A DNA stretch of 30,425 nt. Origin: a virus. Shown here piece after piece: positions 22,296 through 28,939 of this stretch (positions within the stretch are counted from its first letter, which is position 1; every line of letters starts with the position of its first letter). The translations under genes and the position numbers were made by a program. The notes beneath the pieces were generated by a model. That model had not been told where the DNA came from. It made no database searches and saw only the letters and a program-made list of their open reading frames with translations. The stretch spans positions 1 through 30,425 of IMG/VR virus record IMGVR_UViG_3300043786_000180; one strand, 5' to 3'.

Positions 22296-22750
22296 TATGA
22301 ACCGCCGGAATCCGCAGTGGACTTGACATCAGCGTCACACTCGATAGTTCTGTTCCATCCGTAGGAGGAATTGATAGCGGATCGCACGGTAAGAATCAGG
22401 TTCTCGAGAACCACATCTTCCCCGCCGTCGGTAATCCTAATTTGCATACCCTCGCGAATAAGGGAAAGGTTGGCGTCATAAGGAACTTGAATCCTAACCC
22501 CCCGGACGGCACCCTGCATGATGTCCATATCCGGCAATCTCTCTGTTTTGATTGGCTGTACCCTGGCCGACCCAGACCAAATTACGGTCTCCGAGTTGGA
22601 GATGTAGTCGTTAGTAAACTCATCCCACTCCTGCTCGCGAATGTTTGTATCAATGATTTCTATTTGAGCGTTATACCAGCGCGCAACAGCGGCGCGCATT
22701 TCCATAGCAATGCTGGCGAAGTCGATGGGCGAGCTACTAGATACCGGCAT
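22295..22750 (-). CDS. Head-tail connector (stopper position)
   Basis: This 151-residue protein begins at ATG 22750, with TAATG overlap and GGTGGAA upstream; an in-frame GTG at 22759 is less likely. After a helical N-terminal part (SIAMEMRAAVARWYNAQIEI) it has strands such as WSGSARVQPIKTE and a GMQIRITDGGEDVVLENLILTV region. Composition and gene order (adaptor, stopper, gp10-like, terminator) agree with a head-completion stopper, possibly DUF6093-like. Assignment is positional more than motif-based. Confidence 0.65.
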   Translation of the reverse strand: MPVSSSSPIDFASIAMEMRAAVARWYNAQIEIIDTNIREQEWDEFTNDYISNSETVIWSGSARVQPIKTERLPDMDIMQGAVRGVRIQVPYDANLSLIREGMQIRITDGGEDVVLENLILTVRSAINSSYGWNRTIECDADVKSTADSGGS

Positions 22751-23175
22751 TAGTTCCACCAGGTGTAGTCTTCGTACTCCCGTTCCGCGAAGTCCATGTA
22801 GTGATCTTTATCGACATACATTGCAACCAGGTTAAAGTATTCTGAGGACTCGTCAGCAAGGGCCTCTTGGCGCAACTGAGCCGCAATCTTGCGAAGCGAT
22901 TCGGCAATGCGATCGCCATTGACAGTAAGGTCGTCGCTGGACCAGGACTTGAGTAGTAGTGCCTGAGAGGAGGCAATCGTCTCCATCGCACGGGCGGTAG
23001 CCAGCTTGACGTTCTCGCCATACATTTCAAGGAAAGCGTTGATTTCATCATCGCTAAAATAAAGGTATTCACCGACGCCACTAATAACATTAGTAGCAAC
23101 CGTGTCACCTAGAAGTACTCTTACTTTTCCGGTATCGGAATTGAAGTTAACAGGAGAGACGCCAAGGTTTGCCAT
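22750..23175 (-). CDS. Head-tail adaptor
   Basis: This 141-residue mostly helical protein has the gp6-like adaptor pattern: VRVLLGDTV, YFSDDEINAFLEMYGENVKLATARAMETIA and SESLRKIAAQLR-like helices. It lies first in the connector series, which fits the adaptor that docks on the portal. ATG 23175 is preceded, 6 nt upstream, by TAAAAT without Shine-Dalgarno, so it begins a leaderless transcript just after the glycosyltransferase cassette and its terminator-like hairpin. Confidence 0.75.
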   Translation of the reverse strand: MANLGVSPVNFNSDTGKVRVLLGDTVATNVISGVGEYLYFSDDEINAFLEMYGENVKLATARAMETIASSQALLLKSWSSDDLTVNGDRIAESLRKIAAQLRQEALADESSEYFNLVAMYVDKDHYMDFAEREYEDYTWWN

Positions 23176-23181
23176 GTTCTT

Positions 23182-23187
23182 ATTTTA
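23182..23187 (-). promoter_or_regulatory. -10 (TAAAAT), leaderless promoter of the connector operon
   Basis: The minus strand reads GCGGTAAAATAAGAAC then ATG 23175, with a 6-nt spacer. TGn is replaced by CGG, so this is a slightly divergent member of the set. Confidence 0.55.
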
Positions 23188-23202
23188 CCGCATAAAAGGG
23201 AA

Positions 23203-23249
23203 CCCCGCACCGGAGCCGGGGAAGGGGGGTTAGGCTCGACGGTGCGGGG
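23203..23249 (-). terminator. Large hairpin, probable minus-strand terminator
   Basis: CCCCGCACC (23203-23211) pairs with GGTGCGGGG (23241-23249), and GAGCC (23213-23217) pairs with GGCTC (23233-23237), leaving a 15-nt G-rich loop. On the minus strand it is followed by TTCCCTTTT. It would end transcripts from the glycosyltransferase genes before the connector promoter. The long loop is unusual for a terminator, so another structural role is possible. Confidence 0.55.
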
Positions 23250-23252
23250 AAT

Positions 23253-23269
23253 CCAGCAGGAGGGGCTGG
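23253..23269 (+). other. Small hairpin with AGGAGG in its loop, upstream of the plus-strand glycosyltransferase
   Basis: CCAGC (23253-23257) and GCTGG (23265-23269) close a 7-nt loop, AGGAGGG. It lies about 20 nt upstream of ATG 23291, further than a normal Shine-Dalgarno. It may be chance. Confidence 0.3.
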
Positions 23270-23290
23270 TATTACAAAGTTATCATAAAA

Positions 23291-23965
23291 ATGAAGTACT
23301 ATTTGAGTGTGCCCAGACTTGCCGTTGTTCTCACATTGTACGACAGATTAGAGTATTTAGATAGGCAAATATCAGAACTCGGCGCTCAGCGCAATCAAGA
23401 TTTTGATTTGTATATATGCAATAACAGCGCGCAAGATGTATCGTTTCCTGGCGCCCGTGTATATAACTACTTCAACAAATACAAAATGTACGGCAGGTTC
23501 TATCTAATCAGGGACCACATTGCAAACGCCGACTACGATATGGTGCTGCTCGTGGATGACGACGAGACGTTTCCGCCCGACCTAATAGACGAATGCTACC
23601 GACAGTTCGACGAGTGTATCGTAAAGTCCTTCTGGGGCTTCCAGACGTACCAGGATTACTGGGTGAGGGATAGACTGCGGGGCGACTGGAAAGGCGATTA
23701 CGCGGGCACTGGTGGCCTGCTGAGCCCTATTGAGCTGTGGCGTGTCCCCGAAGTTTATGAGGCACCGGAAGAATATTGGATTATAGATGATCTCTGGTTG
23801 TCTCACTGCATATTGAGATATACCGACTACTTGATTATGGGGCTCAACGTTGCAATTACCTTCTATAAAGATGAGGGAAAGAAGGCAACGTACTTATCAA
23901 TCAAGCCATTGAAGTCAGCGTTTCATAAAGAATATATTATGCCTTACCGCAGAGCCATCGAATAG
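23291..23965 (+). CDS. Predicted glycosyltransferase, GT-A fold (GT2-like)
   Basis: This 224-residue protein opens with AVVLTLYDRLEYLDRQISEL, a typical GT2-like nucleotide-sugar strand-helix start, and has LLVDDDETF at 86-94 (DxD-type metal site) and EEYWIIDDLWLSH at 160-172, with acidic pair D166/D167 in the catalytic-base position. No membrane helix is present, so it would act in the cytoplasm. It is the only plus-strand gene of the cassette and converges on the GT4 gene, overlapping it by 29 bp. Its promoter may be TATCAT at 23281-23286, only 4 nt before ATG. Donor and acceptor are unknown. Confidence 0.77.
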   Translation: MKYYLSVPRLAVVLTLYDRLEYLDRQISELGAQRNQDFDLYICNNSAQDVSFPGARVYNYFNKYKMYGRFYLIRDHIANADYDMVLLVDDDETFPPDLIDECYRQFDECIVKSFWGFQTYQDYWVRDRLRGDWKGDYAGTGGLLSPIELWRVPEVYEAPEEYWIIDDLWLSHCILRYTDYLIMGLNVAITFYKDEGKKATYLSIKPLKSAFHKEYIMPYRRAIE

Positions 23966-24881
23966 CGTTGTGCAGTTCCCCAATCTGTTTAGAAAACTCT
24001 TTGGATAAATTGAACGCACGGGCCTCGGCCTTCTGGGAATACTTCTGATAAGTCCGCTCGTCGTCAAGCGACTTTATTAATCTGACAAAAGAGTTTACGT
24101 CGTCGGGCTCGGCAAGCATTCCAGCGTCTCCAACTGATTCGACCAGGCCACGAGCATTTGAGCCAACGACAGGTATCCCTGATGCCATTGCCTCGACAGC
24201 AGCCCTGCCCCAGCTTTCGTACTTTGAGGGCATAAAGAATATTTTCGTCTGAGCGTAAATCGACTTCATGTTGCCAGTGTTTTCTACCACGCTCACGTTG
24301 CCCAACCTCTTGACTATTTGAGTTCCATAGCCACCCCTCACTGCCAGGAACTCTCGATCGCTAAGAATTTCCGCAACCCGCCAAAACATATTGACACCCT
24401 TGATGTCAATGAGATTTATAAATGTAATCTTGCTCGCGTCTTGTCGCTCGGTTTTGTAAGTGTCAATGTCCGTGTGTGGATTGACAATCATCTTGGTTAG
24501 ATTGTTAATCTTTATTCCGTCGTAGACCCACTTGGAGTTCGCGACTACTAAGTCGGAATTTGTTGTATTTAATCTAAAGAGTTTTACGGCCTGATCATTG
24601 TGAACGAAATGAACAATCGGTTTATTGATTGACTTGGCGTGGGTTATGGCGTGCTTGGTATCGTGATTTTGCGTGAAGACAATATCCGCATCAAACTCAT
24701 AGACCTGTGAGTACTTGATAATCCGTATTCCGTCTACAACCTTGTGCTGAGGATTTGGCTGCGCCACCATAACTTCGTGCCCAAGATTGCGCAGGGACAA
24801 AAGTATTTCATGCAACATCAACTCAGCGCCGGCCCGAGTGGATGGTGGATATAGATTTACATAGGCGAGAATTTTAGCCAT
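23937..24881 (-). CDS. GT4-family glycosyltransferase (GT-B fold)
   Basis: This 314-residue protein starts at ATG 24881 (an in-frame ATG at 24893 adds four residues). It has the GT-B pattern: an N-terminal glycine-rich segment (YPPSTRAGAELMLHEILLSL), ADIVFTQNHD and VVANSKWV in the first half, and the GT4 signature E222-x7-E230 (ESWGRAAVEAMASGIPVVG), whose glutamates contact the nucleotide sugar. It would transfer a sugar from NDP-sugar with retention of configuration. Its start overlaps the previous gene by 8 nt (ATGGCTAA), so the two are translated together. The acceptor is unknown. Confidence 0.9.
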   Translation of the reverse strand: MAKILAYVNLYPPSTRAGAELMLHEILLSLRNLGHEVMVAQPNPQHKVVDGIRIIKYSQVYEFDADIVFTQNHDTKHAITHAKSINKPIVHFVHNDQAVKLFRLNTTNSDLVVANSKWVYDGIKINNLTKMIVNPHTDIDTYKTERQDASKITFINLIDIKGVNMFWRVAEILSDREFLAVRGGYGTQIVKRLGNVSVVENTGNMKSIYAQTKIFFMPSKYESWGRAAVEAMASGIPVVGSNARGLVESVGDAGMLAEPDDVNSFVRLIKSLDDERTYQKYSQKAEARAFNLSKEFSKQIGELHNAIRWLCGKA

Positions 24882-25605
24882 TGGCCCAACCATGCAGCCC
24901 TGGCAAAGATTTCAACAATTGCTCATCCCTAAATCCTATGTGTGTTATGTAAGCGTCGTATGGATTGTCCGCCCAGAATCCAACCGTAGCGCTACTGTCA
25001 AGCTTTAGTAACTGTATTCCAAAATCATACTCGTGGCTTGGTGTGTTGGGATACTTGTTGTCAAGCACTCTTCTATGAAACACTGATGGATTATGCGCCC
25101 AGAAGTAGAAGTGCCCTCTTGTTTCGTACCAGTGGTCTCGCTTTATCGCAACTTGCCCCTTGTCATCGTTTAAGTGATGCAACAACAGGCTGCCAGCATC
25201 CAGATCAAGACGATGGTATTCGGAGTGCCACACCGTGCGGGGAACGCGCATCTGGATAATGTGTGGATTATTGCATAACTCATATATTACGCTCTGAACA
25301 TCTAGCGGCCTGAATAGCATCCAGTCTTCTTCGATTCCAAGGAAGTAGTCAACGTCAAGCTCGCGCAACGTGTCGAATATCTTCTGTACCGCTATGGCTT
25401 GACCGGCCACGCCACTGGATATGGGAACAATCGTAAAGTCCTGGCCGTAATTATTGACAAGCCATTTGACGTGCTCAGGGTCGCCGGAGTCATCGAAGAT
25501 ATAACTATACTTAGGCTTGTCTACCAGATTTGCCAGCCAAGAAGCTATGGTTCGCTCTATGTATCCGCGTCTACCGTTCCCTAAAATATACCAAGCGTAA
25601 TCCAT
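24874..25605 (-). CDS. Predicted glycosyltransferase-like protein (GT-A-like)
   Basis: This 243-residue protein has an opening typical of GT-A enzymes (YAWYILGNGRRGYIERTIASW, then YSYIFDDSGDPE) and FLGIEEDWMLFRP at 88-100, whose acidic EED could replace the DxD. HEYDFGIQLL and WADNPYDAYITHIGFRDEQLL near the C terminus resemble acceptor-side elements. The fold assignment is moderate. ATG 25605 lies 6 nt after a TAAAAT that is itself part of the preceding gene's last codons, suggesting a leaderless transcript as well as read-through. It is followed by the GT4 gene in the same operon. Confidence 0.7.
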   Translation of the reverse strand: MDYAWYILGNGRRGYIERTIASWLANLVDKPKYSYIFDDSGDPEHVKWLVNNYGQDFTIVPISSGVAGQAIAVQKIFDTLRELDVDYFLGIEEDWMLFRPLDVQSVIYELCNNPHIIQMRVPRTVWHSEYHRLDLDAGSLLLHHLNDDKGQVAIKRDHWYETRGHFYFWAHNPSVFHRRVLDNKYPNTPSHEYDFGIQLLKLDSSATVGFWADNPYDAYITHIGFRDEQLLKSLPGLHGWANG

Positions 25606-25609
25606 GCTT

Positions 25610-26236
25610 CTATTTTAGTGCAAACACTCCGGACTTATTAGTGGCATTTGGACCTGGCAATGTAAAGTTCGTTTCTTTTTCATTTATGCCATCTTGATAC
25701 ACCATTGGATCAGTGAGCCCGTAAACCTCAAAATACTTTACGAGCTCGGCGTTCGCCTTGTCTACTGGTTCGGATACTGATACAAGAAAGTCATATGACC
25801 TCATAAGTAATTTGGCATAATCTCTATTGAAGTAAACAATGCCGTGCGTTGAGAGCATATTGTAAATCCGATATAAATCTCTACTGTGTTGCTCAACTGA
25901 TATGCGTGTGTGCCCCGTGCCATTGTAAATGCCCCAGCGGGATATGCCGACGTACAAAGCATCGGCGCTGTCCGGCACATCTATTGTGGTGTTTGGGTTT
26001 TTTATGAAGATGTCATCTTCGAATATTGCGAATGGGCCACTTGTTGATTCAAGAGCGGTGCCGATTGCCTTGATGTGCGCCATGGTGCAGCCAACAATTT
26101 TGCCCAGGCCCTCGATGCCGGAAATTCTTGTAACGCTTTCGAACCCAAGAATCTTTAGAACGGATTCTGTAGATTCTTTTTTATGGACATCGGCATCCAT
26201 GTTTATGTAGAACGCCGGAATCTTATTTATTTCCAT
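25610..26236 (-). CDS. GT25-like glycosyltransferase
   Basis: This 208-residue protein has the layout of family 25 enzymes: an N-terminal IPAFYINMDAD strand, GCTMAHIKAI at 49-58 (the conserved GCxxSH-like site) and FAIFEDDIFI at 69-78 with an EDD metal-binding motif (E73, D74, D75). It lacks a signal peptide. Family members transfer galactose or other sugars to lipooligosaccharide or proteins. It is the first gene of the minus-strand cassette, with TATTCT 6 nt before ATG 26236. The stop TAG overlaps the -10 element of the next gene. Confidence 0.8.
   Translation of the reverse strand: MEINKIPAFYINMDADVHKKESTESVLKILGFESVTRISGIEGLGKIVGCTMAHIKAIGTALESTSGPFAIFEDDIFIKNPNTTIDVPDSADALYVGISRWGIYNGTGHTRISVEQHSRDLYRIYNMLSTHGIVYFNRDYAKLLMRSYDFLVSVSEPVDKANAELVKYFEVYGLTDPMVYQDGINEKETNFTLPGPNATNKSGVFALK
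25612..25617 (-). promoter_or_regulatory. -10 (TAAAAT), leaderless promoter inside the cassette
   Basis: The minus strand reads CACTAAAATAGAAGC then ATG 25605. The element lies across the last codons and stop of the GT25-like gene. It matches the TAAAATAG-N4-ATG form of the endolysin promoter. Confidence 0.5.
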
Positions 26237-26242
26237 TGGTCA

Positions 26243-26248
26243 AGAATA
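26243..26248 (-). promoter_or_regulatory. -10 (TATTCT), leaderless promoter of the glycosyltransferase cassette
   Basis: The minus strand reads TTGTATTCTTGACCA then ATG 26236, 6-nt spacer, no Shine-Dalgarno. It follows the capsid terminator, so the cassette appears to be transcribed independently. Confidence 0.5.
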
Positions 26249-26257
26249 CAACACAAA

Positions 26258-26279
26258 GGCCCCCGGTTTCCCAGGGGCC
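26258..26279 (-). terminator. Rho-independent terminator after the major capsid gene
   Basis: The minus strand reads GGCCCCTGG, loop GAAA, CCGGGGGCC (one G-T pair), followed by TTTGTGTTGT. The 9-bp GC-rich stem with a GAAA tetraloop would end the abundant capsid mRNA before the glycosyltransferase cassette. Confidence 0.85.
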
Positions 26280-26295
26280 AAAGTGTTTGTTTTTG

Positions 26296-27420
26296 TTAGG
26301 AGCCTGCTGCGCCAGTCGAGTAGCGCAGACCATCCTTGGTGATGTTGTACGCCTGTACAACGTGGCGGATACGGGTCTGAACGTCGTCCTCGTCGAAGCT
26401 ACCGTCACGAACGGGGACCTCTCCACCGGCGAGGGTGAAGTGTCCGTTGTCCTTGATGGAGATAAGAGGAGTGCGTGCGCCCGAGAGGAAGACCTCCCAG
26501 AAGTACGGACGGGTGTTCAGGTCCGGAATCACGAACCACCATGCGTCAGTCTGTCCACCCGAAACCGTGTCGAGAGCATTGAACTCGATTGGGTTGAATG
26601 GGCTGGTGATGAACGATGGGTTCAGGATTGTGGTCTCAGAACCGGAAACGCGCTCGATCTGCGAGATAGCAAACAAGTTACGAACGGTCATCGCGAGCGA
26701 GGTGCCGTAGACGAGCTTGTAGTTGTTTGCGACCACGCGGTTGCCACCAACGGTGTCTTCGCGCGATGATGCCATAGCGTTCTCGAGGGCGGTAAGGCTC
26801 AGGGCTGGGTTACCAGCAAGGCCCTTGCCCGAGAAGCCGGTGCCGACAGCGCCAGCGGTGGTAACAAACAACTTGGCCAGAGCGATGTCTTCCTGACGCG
26901 CAGCGTACTGTGCGAAACGAGAAGTCATCTGTCCGATCATGTCGAAGTTACCAATGCGACGCAAGGATTCCCATGACATACGGGCACGGATACCAGTTTT
27001 GCCTTCGAAGTCCTTGTCGAGCTGAGTGGTGGTGAACGGAACTGCGGGGTACTCTTCGTACTCTCCGACAGCGGGAAGTCCACCCTCAATGAATTCCTCA
27101 CCAGTGCCGCTTACAAGCGCGCTGGGGTCAACCTGGAAGTCACCGAAACGAATGATGCCAAAGTTGTCGGTGATGTACTCATCGGCAATCTGGTTCCATA
27201 CGTTCTGCTCCGCAGCGTACTGTGCGAGGAAGATAACGTTAATAGCAGGCTCCAGGACGGTGGGAATGTCCGAAGAGGAGATTCCTTCCTGAAGCATCAC
27301 CTTTGCACGAAGGTCACCCGACAGTGCGTTAGTCAGAAGCTTTGCAGCCTCAATCTGACGCTTGGTCGAACGCTCTTCAATGCGGGCGATCTCCTGCTCA
27401 ACAACTTTAATGTTAGCCAT
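26296..27420 (-). CDS. Major capsid protein
   Basis: This 374-residue protein lies after protease, scaffold and decoration genes, as in HK97-fold heads. N-terminal helices (about 5-40) precede a central domain that includes DFEGKTGIRARMSWESLRRIGNFDMIGQMTSRFA and ARQEDIALAKLF, and a C-terminal half rich in aromatic strands (AWWFVIPDLNTRPYFWEVF). AGGTGA lies upstream of ATG 27420. A strong terminator follows its end, as expected for an abundant gene. The HK97-like fold is inferred from order and composition, not from a motif. Confidence 0.9.
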   Translation of the reverse strand: MANIKVVEQEIARIEERSTKRQIEAAKLLTNALSGDLRAKVMLQEGISSSDIPTVLEPAINVIFLAQYAAEQNVWNQIADEYITDNFGIIRFGDFQVDPSALVSGTGEEFIEGGLPAVGEYEEYPAVPFTTTQLDKDFEGKTGIRARMSWESLRRIGNFDMIGQMTSRFAQYAARQEDIALAKLFVTTAGAVGTGFSGKGLAGNPALSLTALENAMASSREDTVGGNRVVANNYKLVYGTSLAMTVRNLFAISQIERVSGSETTILNPSFITSPFNPIEFNALDTVSGGQTDAWWFVIPDLNTRPYFWEVFLSGARTPLISIKDNGHFTLAGGEVPVRDGSFDEDDVQTRIRHVVQAYNITKDGLRYSTGAAGS

Positions 27421-27437
27421 TAGTCAATCACCTATTC

Positions 27438-27785
27438 TTAGTTGTTAATCCGGACGAAAACGTCACCAGCAACAGCACCCTTGGCCTTGATCGCGTAGCC
27501 AACAAGCTTGTTGGACCCAACGGTCGTGGTCAAAGCGGTGCCGTAAGTAGCGGCGCTTGCCAGGTAGATAGCGGCGCCCAGGGTGACGGCGTCAGCGGTT
27601 GTGCCGCGAAACACGCCAATGTGGCGAATGGTTGCGTAGTGCTCTCCGTCTGCGCCAAGCTCGGCGTCAGTTTCGGCCACACCACGGATGCCAGCGCTCA
27701 ACCAAACAAAGTCACCAGATTCAACGTTCTCGTCGACCTCGTAGTTGAGTGAGTTGCCATCCTTGTAAACTTCGTTAAGAGCCAT
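27438..27785 (-). CDS. Capsid decoration / stabilisation protein (DUF2190-like)
   Basis: This 115-residue protein has the DUF2190 pattern: YKDGNSLNYEVDENVESGDFVWL near the start, ATIRHIGVFRGTT in mid-protein, AIYLASAAT, and a C-terminal GYAIKAKGAVAGDVFVRIN. Related proteins bind on the outside of phage heads as trimers and strengthen them. It sits between protease/scaffold and capsid genes, where such proteins belong. Its ATG overlaps the protease stop as TAATG. Confidence 0.88.
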   Translation of the reverse strand: MALNEVYKDGNSLNYEVDENVESGDFVWLSAGIRGVAETDAELGADGEHYATIRHIGVFRGTTADAVTLGAAIYLASAATYGTALTTTVGSNKLVGYAIKAKGAVAGDVFVRINN

Positions 27786-28156
27786 TAGGCACCAACCTTT
27801 ACATTGAGAATGTCAGAGAGGCGGGGGGCCTTCTCTGAGGTGTTAACAATAACGGTCTCTTCGATAGCCTTAGCGGAAGCGTTGGCCTCCTCCTTGAAGT
27901 GCGACTTGACGGACTCAACGAAAGCCTTCTGGCTCTCGATGGCGTCATTCAAGTTTGCACCGGCGCGAAGTGACTCGTACACGGCCTTGCGGGAAACCTC
28001 GGGAAGGTCAGCGGCAACCATAGCCTCGGCTACAGCCGCAACGTCAACTTCTTCCTTCTCCTCTGGTTCCTCAGCAGGCGCAAGGGCTTCTGCAACAGCA
28101 GCTGCTACCAAGTTTGGCAGCTCAGCTAGCTGGTCGCTCAATTCCTTGAGTTCCAT
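27785..28156 (-). CDS. Probable nested scaffolding protein (internal start)
   Basis: In frame with the protease, ATG 28156 (codon 255) is preceded by AAGAAGGAT about 8 nt upstream, a Shine-Dalgarno at the exact junction between the Cys4 insert and the helical domain. The 123-residue product would be a free scaffold (ELKELSDQLAEL, AVYESLRAGANLNDAIESQK, EKAPRLSDILNV). Nested scaffold genes within protease genes are known from lambda-type and other phages. Whether it is used here needs proteomics. Confidence 0.5.
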   Translation of the reverse strand: MELKELSDQLAELPNLVAAAVAEALAPAEEPEEKEEVDVAAVAEAMVAADLPEVSRKAVYESLRAGANLNDAIESQKAFVESVKSHFKEEANASAKAIEETVIVNTSEKAPRLSDILNVKVGA

Positions 28157-28918
28157 AATTGAGTATCCTTCTTTCGTATTGATAACGGTGGCTGCGGCTG
28201 TAGGAGCAGCAGTACCTTTTTCCCCGCCCATAGGGGCGGAAGATTCTTCTCTGGCTTTCCATGCGTTGCAGTAGGAGCCGCCAGCGGCGTATGCGTCCCA
28301 CTTTTCGCAGTAAGCCTTGCCATCTTCGTCAACCTTGTTCTCATTGAAGAACATACAGTTGCCACAAGCGCGACCCTCGGGCACGTCGTCCGATGTTGCT
28401 GGACGATAGTTATCCGGCAATGCCTCGGCGACCATAGAGATGGCTGCCTCGTAGAGTTTATCGGCAAGCTTCGATCCGGGGCGGCCAGGATATGAAACCA
28501 GGTCAACGGAGTTCTGTGTGTGGGGAACGAGAGATTCAACAACAACTTCGCCGTCGTCGTTGTAGTTACCCTCGCCCATCGCGTAGATAGACAGGCCGGT
28601 GTGCGGGGCAACGGCCTCGACAAACTCTTTCCAGTGGGGCATGATGGACAGCTCGGCCACTAGGCCAACACCCTTTTCGTAACGAGCGTCTTCCGCTAGT
28701 ACACCGATAAGATTCTTGGGTGAGCGGATGTCGCCTTCGTCGCGAGGGTGATCGACATAAGAGTGAGTGCCCTTCTTGAATGCTTGCGGGCCGTACTCGC
28801 GGAGCATCTCCTCGGTGTAAACACCAGAAGAACCCTTACCGGGAGTGATTAAAACGGCACGCCAATTGTTCCCAGATTTTACCGGCGCAGAACCGGACTC
28901 AGATAGAAGCTTGGCCAT
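27785..28918 (-). CDS. Head maturation protease fused to scaffold
   Basis: This 377-residue protein has three parts. Residues 1-165 form a serine-protease-like prohead protease domain: YVDHP (H57) and HTGLS (S110) as likely catalytic residues, and a SVDLVSYPG strand at 137-145. Residues 185-220 carry four cysteines (C185, C188, C204, C217; CGNCMFF, YCEKW, YCNAW), a small metal-knuckle-like insert. From M255 on it is helical and acidic (ELKELSDQLAEL, then EEPEEKEE), as in a scaffolding domain. ATG 28918 follows TGG-TAATAT by 7 nt. It would cleave itself, scaffold and capsid during head maturation. Confidence 0.85.
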   Translation of the reverse strand: MAKLLSESGSAPVKSGNNWRAVLITPGKGSSGVYTEEMLREYGPQAFKKGTHSYVDHPRDEGDIRSPKNLIGVLAEDARYEKGVGLVAELSIMPHWKEFVEAVAPHTGLSIYAMGEGNYNDDGEVVVESLVPHTQNSVDLVSYPGRPGSKLADKLYEAAISMVAEALPDNYRPATSDDVPEGRACGNCMFFNENKVDEDGKAYCEKWDAYAAGGSYCNAWKAREESSAPMGGEKGTAAPTAAATVINTKEGYSIMELKELSDQLAELPNLVAAAVAEALAPAEEPEEKEEVDVAAVAEAMVAADLPEVSRKAVYESLRAGANLNDAIESQKAFVESVKSHFKEEANASAKAIEETVIVNTSEKAPRLSDILNVKVGA

Positions 28919-28925
28919 ACCTCTT

Positions 28926-28931
28926 ATATTA
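28926..28931 (-). promoter_or_regulatory. Extended -10 (TGG-TAATAT), leaderless promoter of the protease-capsid operon
   Basis: The minus strand reads TGGTAATATAAGAGGT then ATG 28918, 7-nt spacer. It sits in the 21-nt gap after the portal gene. Confidence 0.55.
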
Positions 28932-28939
28932 CCACGATA

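Noticed and set aside
23281-23286. TATCAT as a leaderless promoter of the plus-strand glycosyltransferase
   Set aside because: The spacer to ATG is only 4 nt and no TGn extension is present. It is kept as a possibility in the gene entry but not listed as a feature.
26236-26769. 177-residue plus-strand open frame antisense to the capsid gene
   Set aside because: It arises from the strong codon bias of the highly expressed capsid gene; no ribosome-binding site and no recognisable domain.
28138-28623. 161-residue minus-strand frame overlapping the protease gene in another frame
   Set aside because: Thr/Pro-rich shadow of the protease frame, which has catalytic motifs and a promoter; no Shine-Dalgarno.
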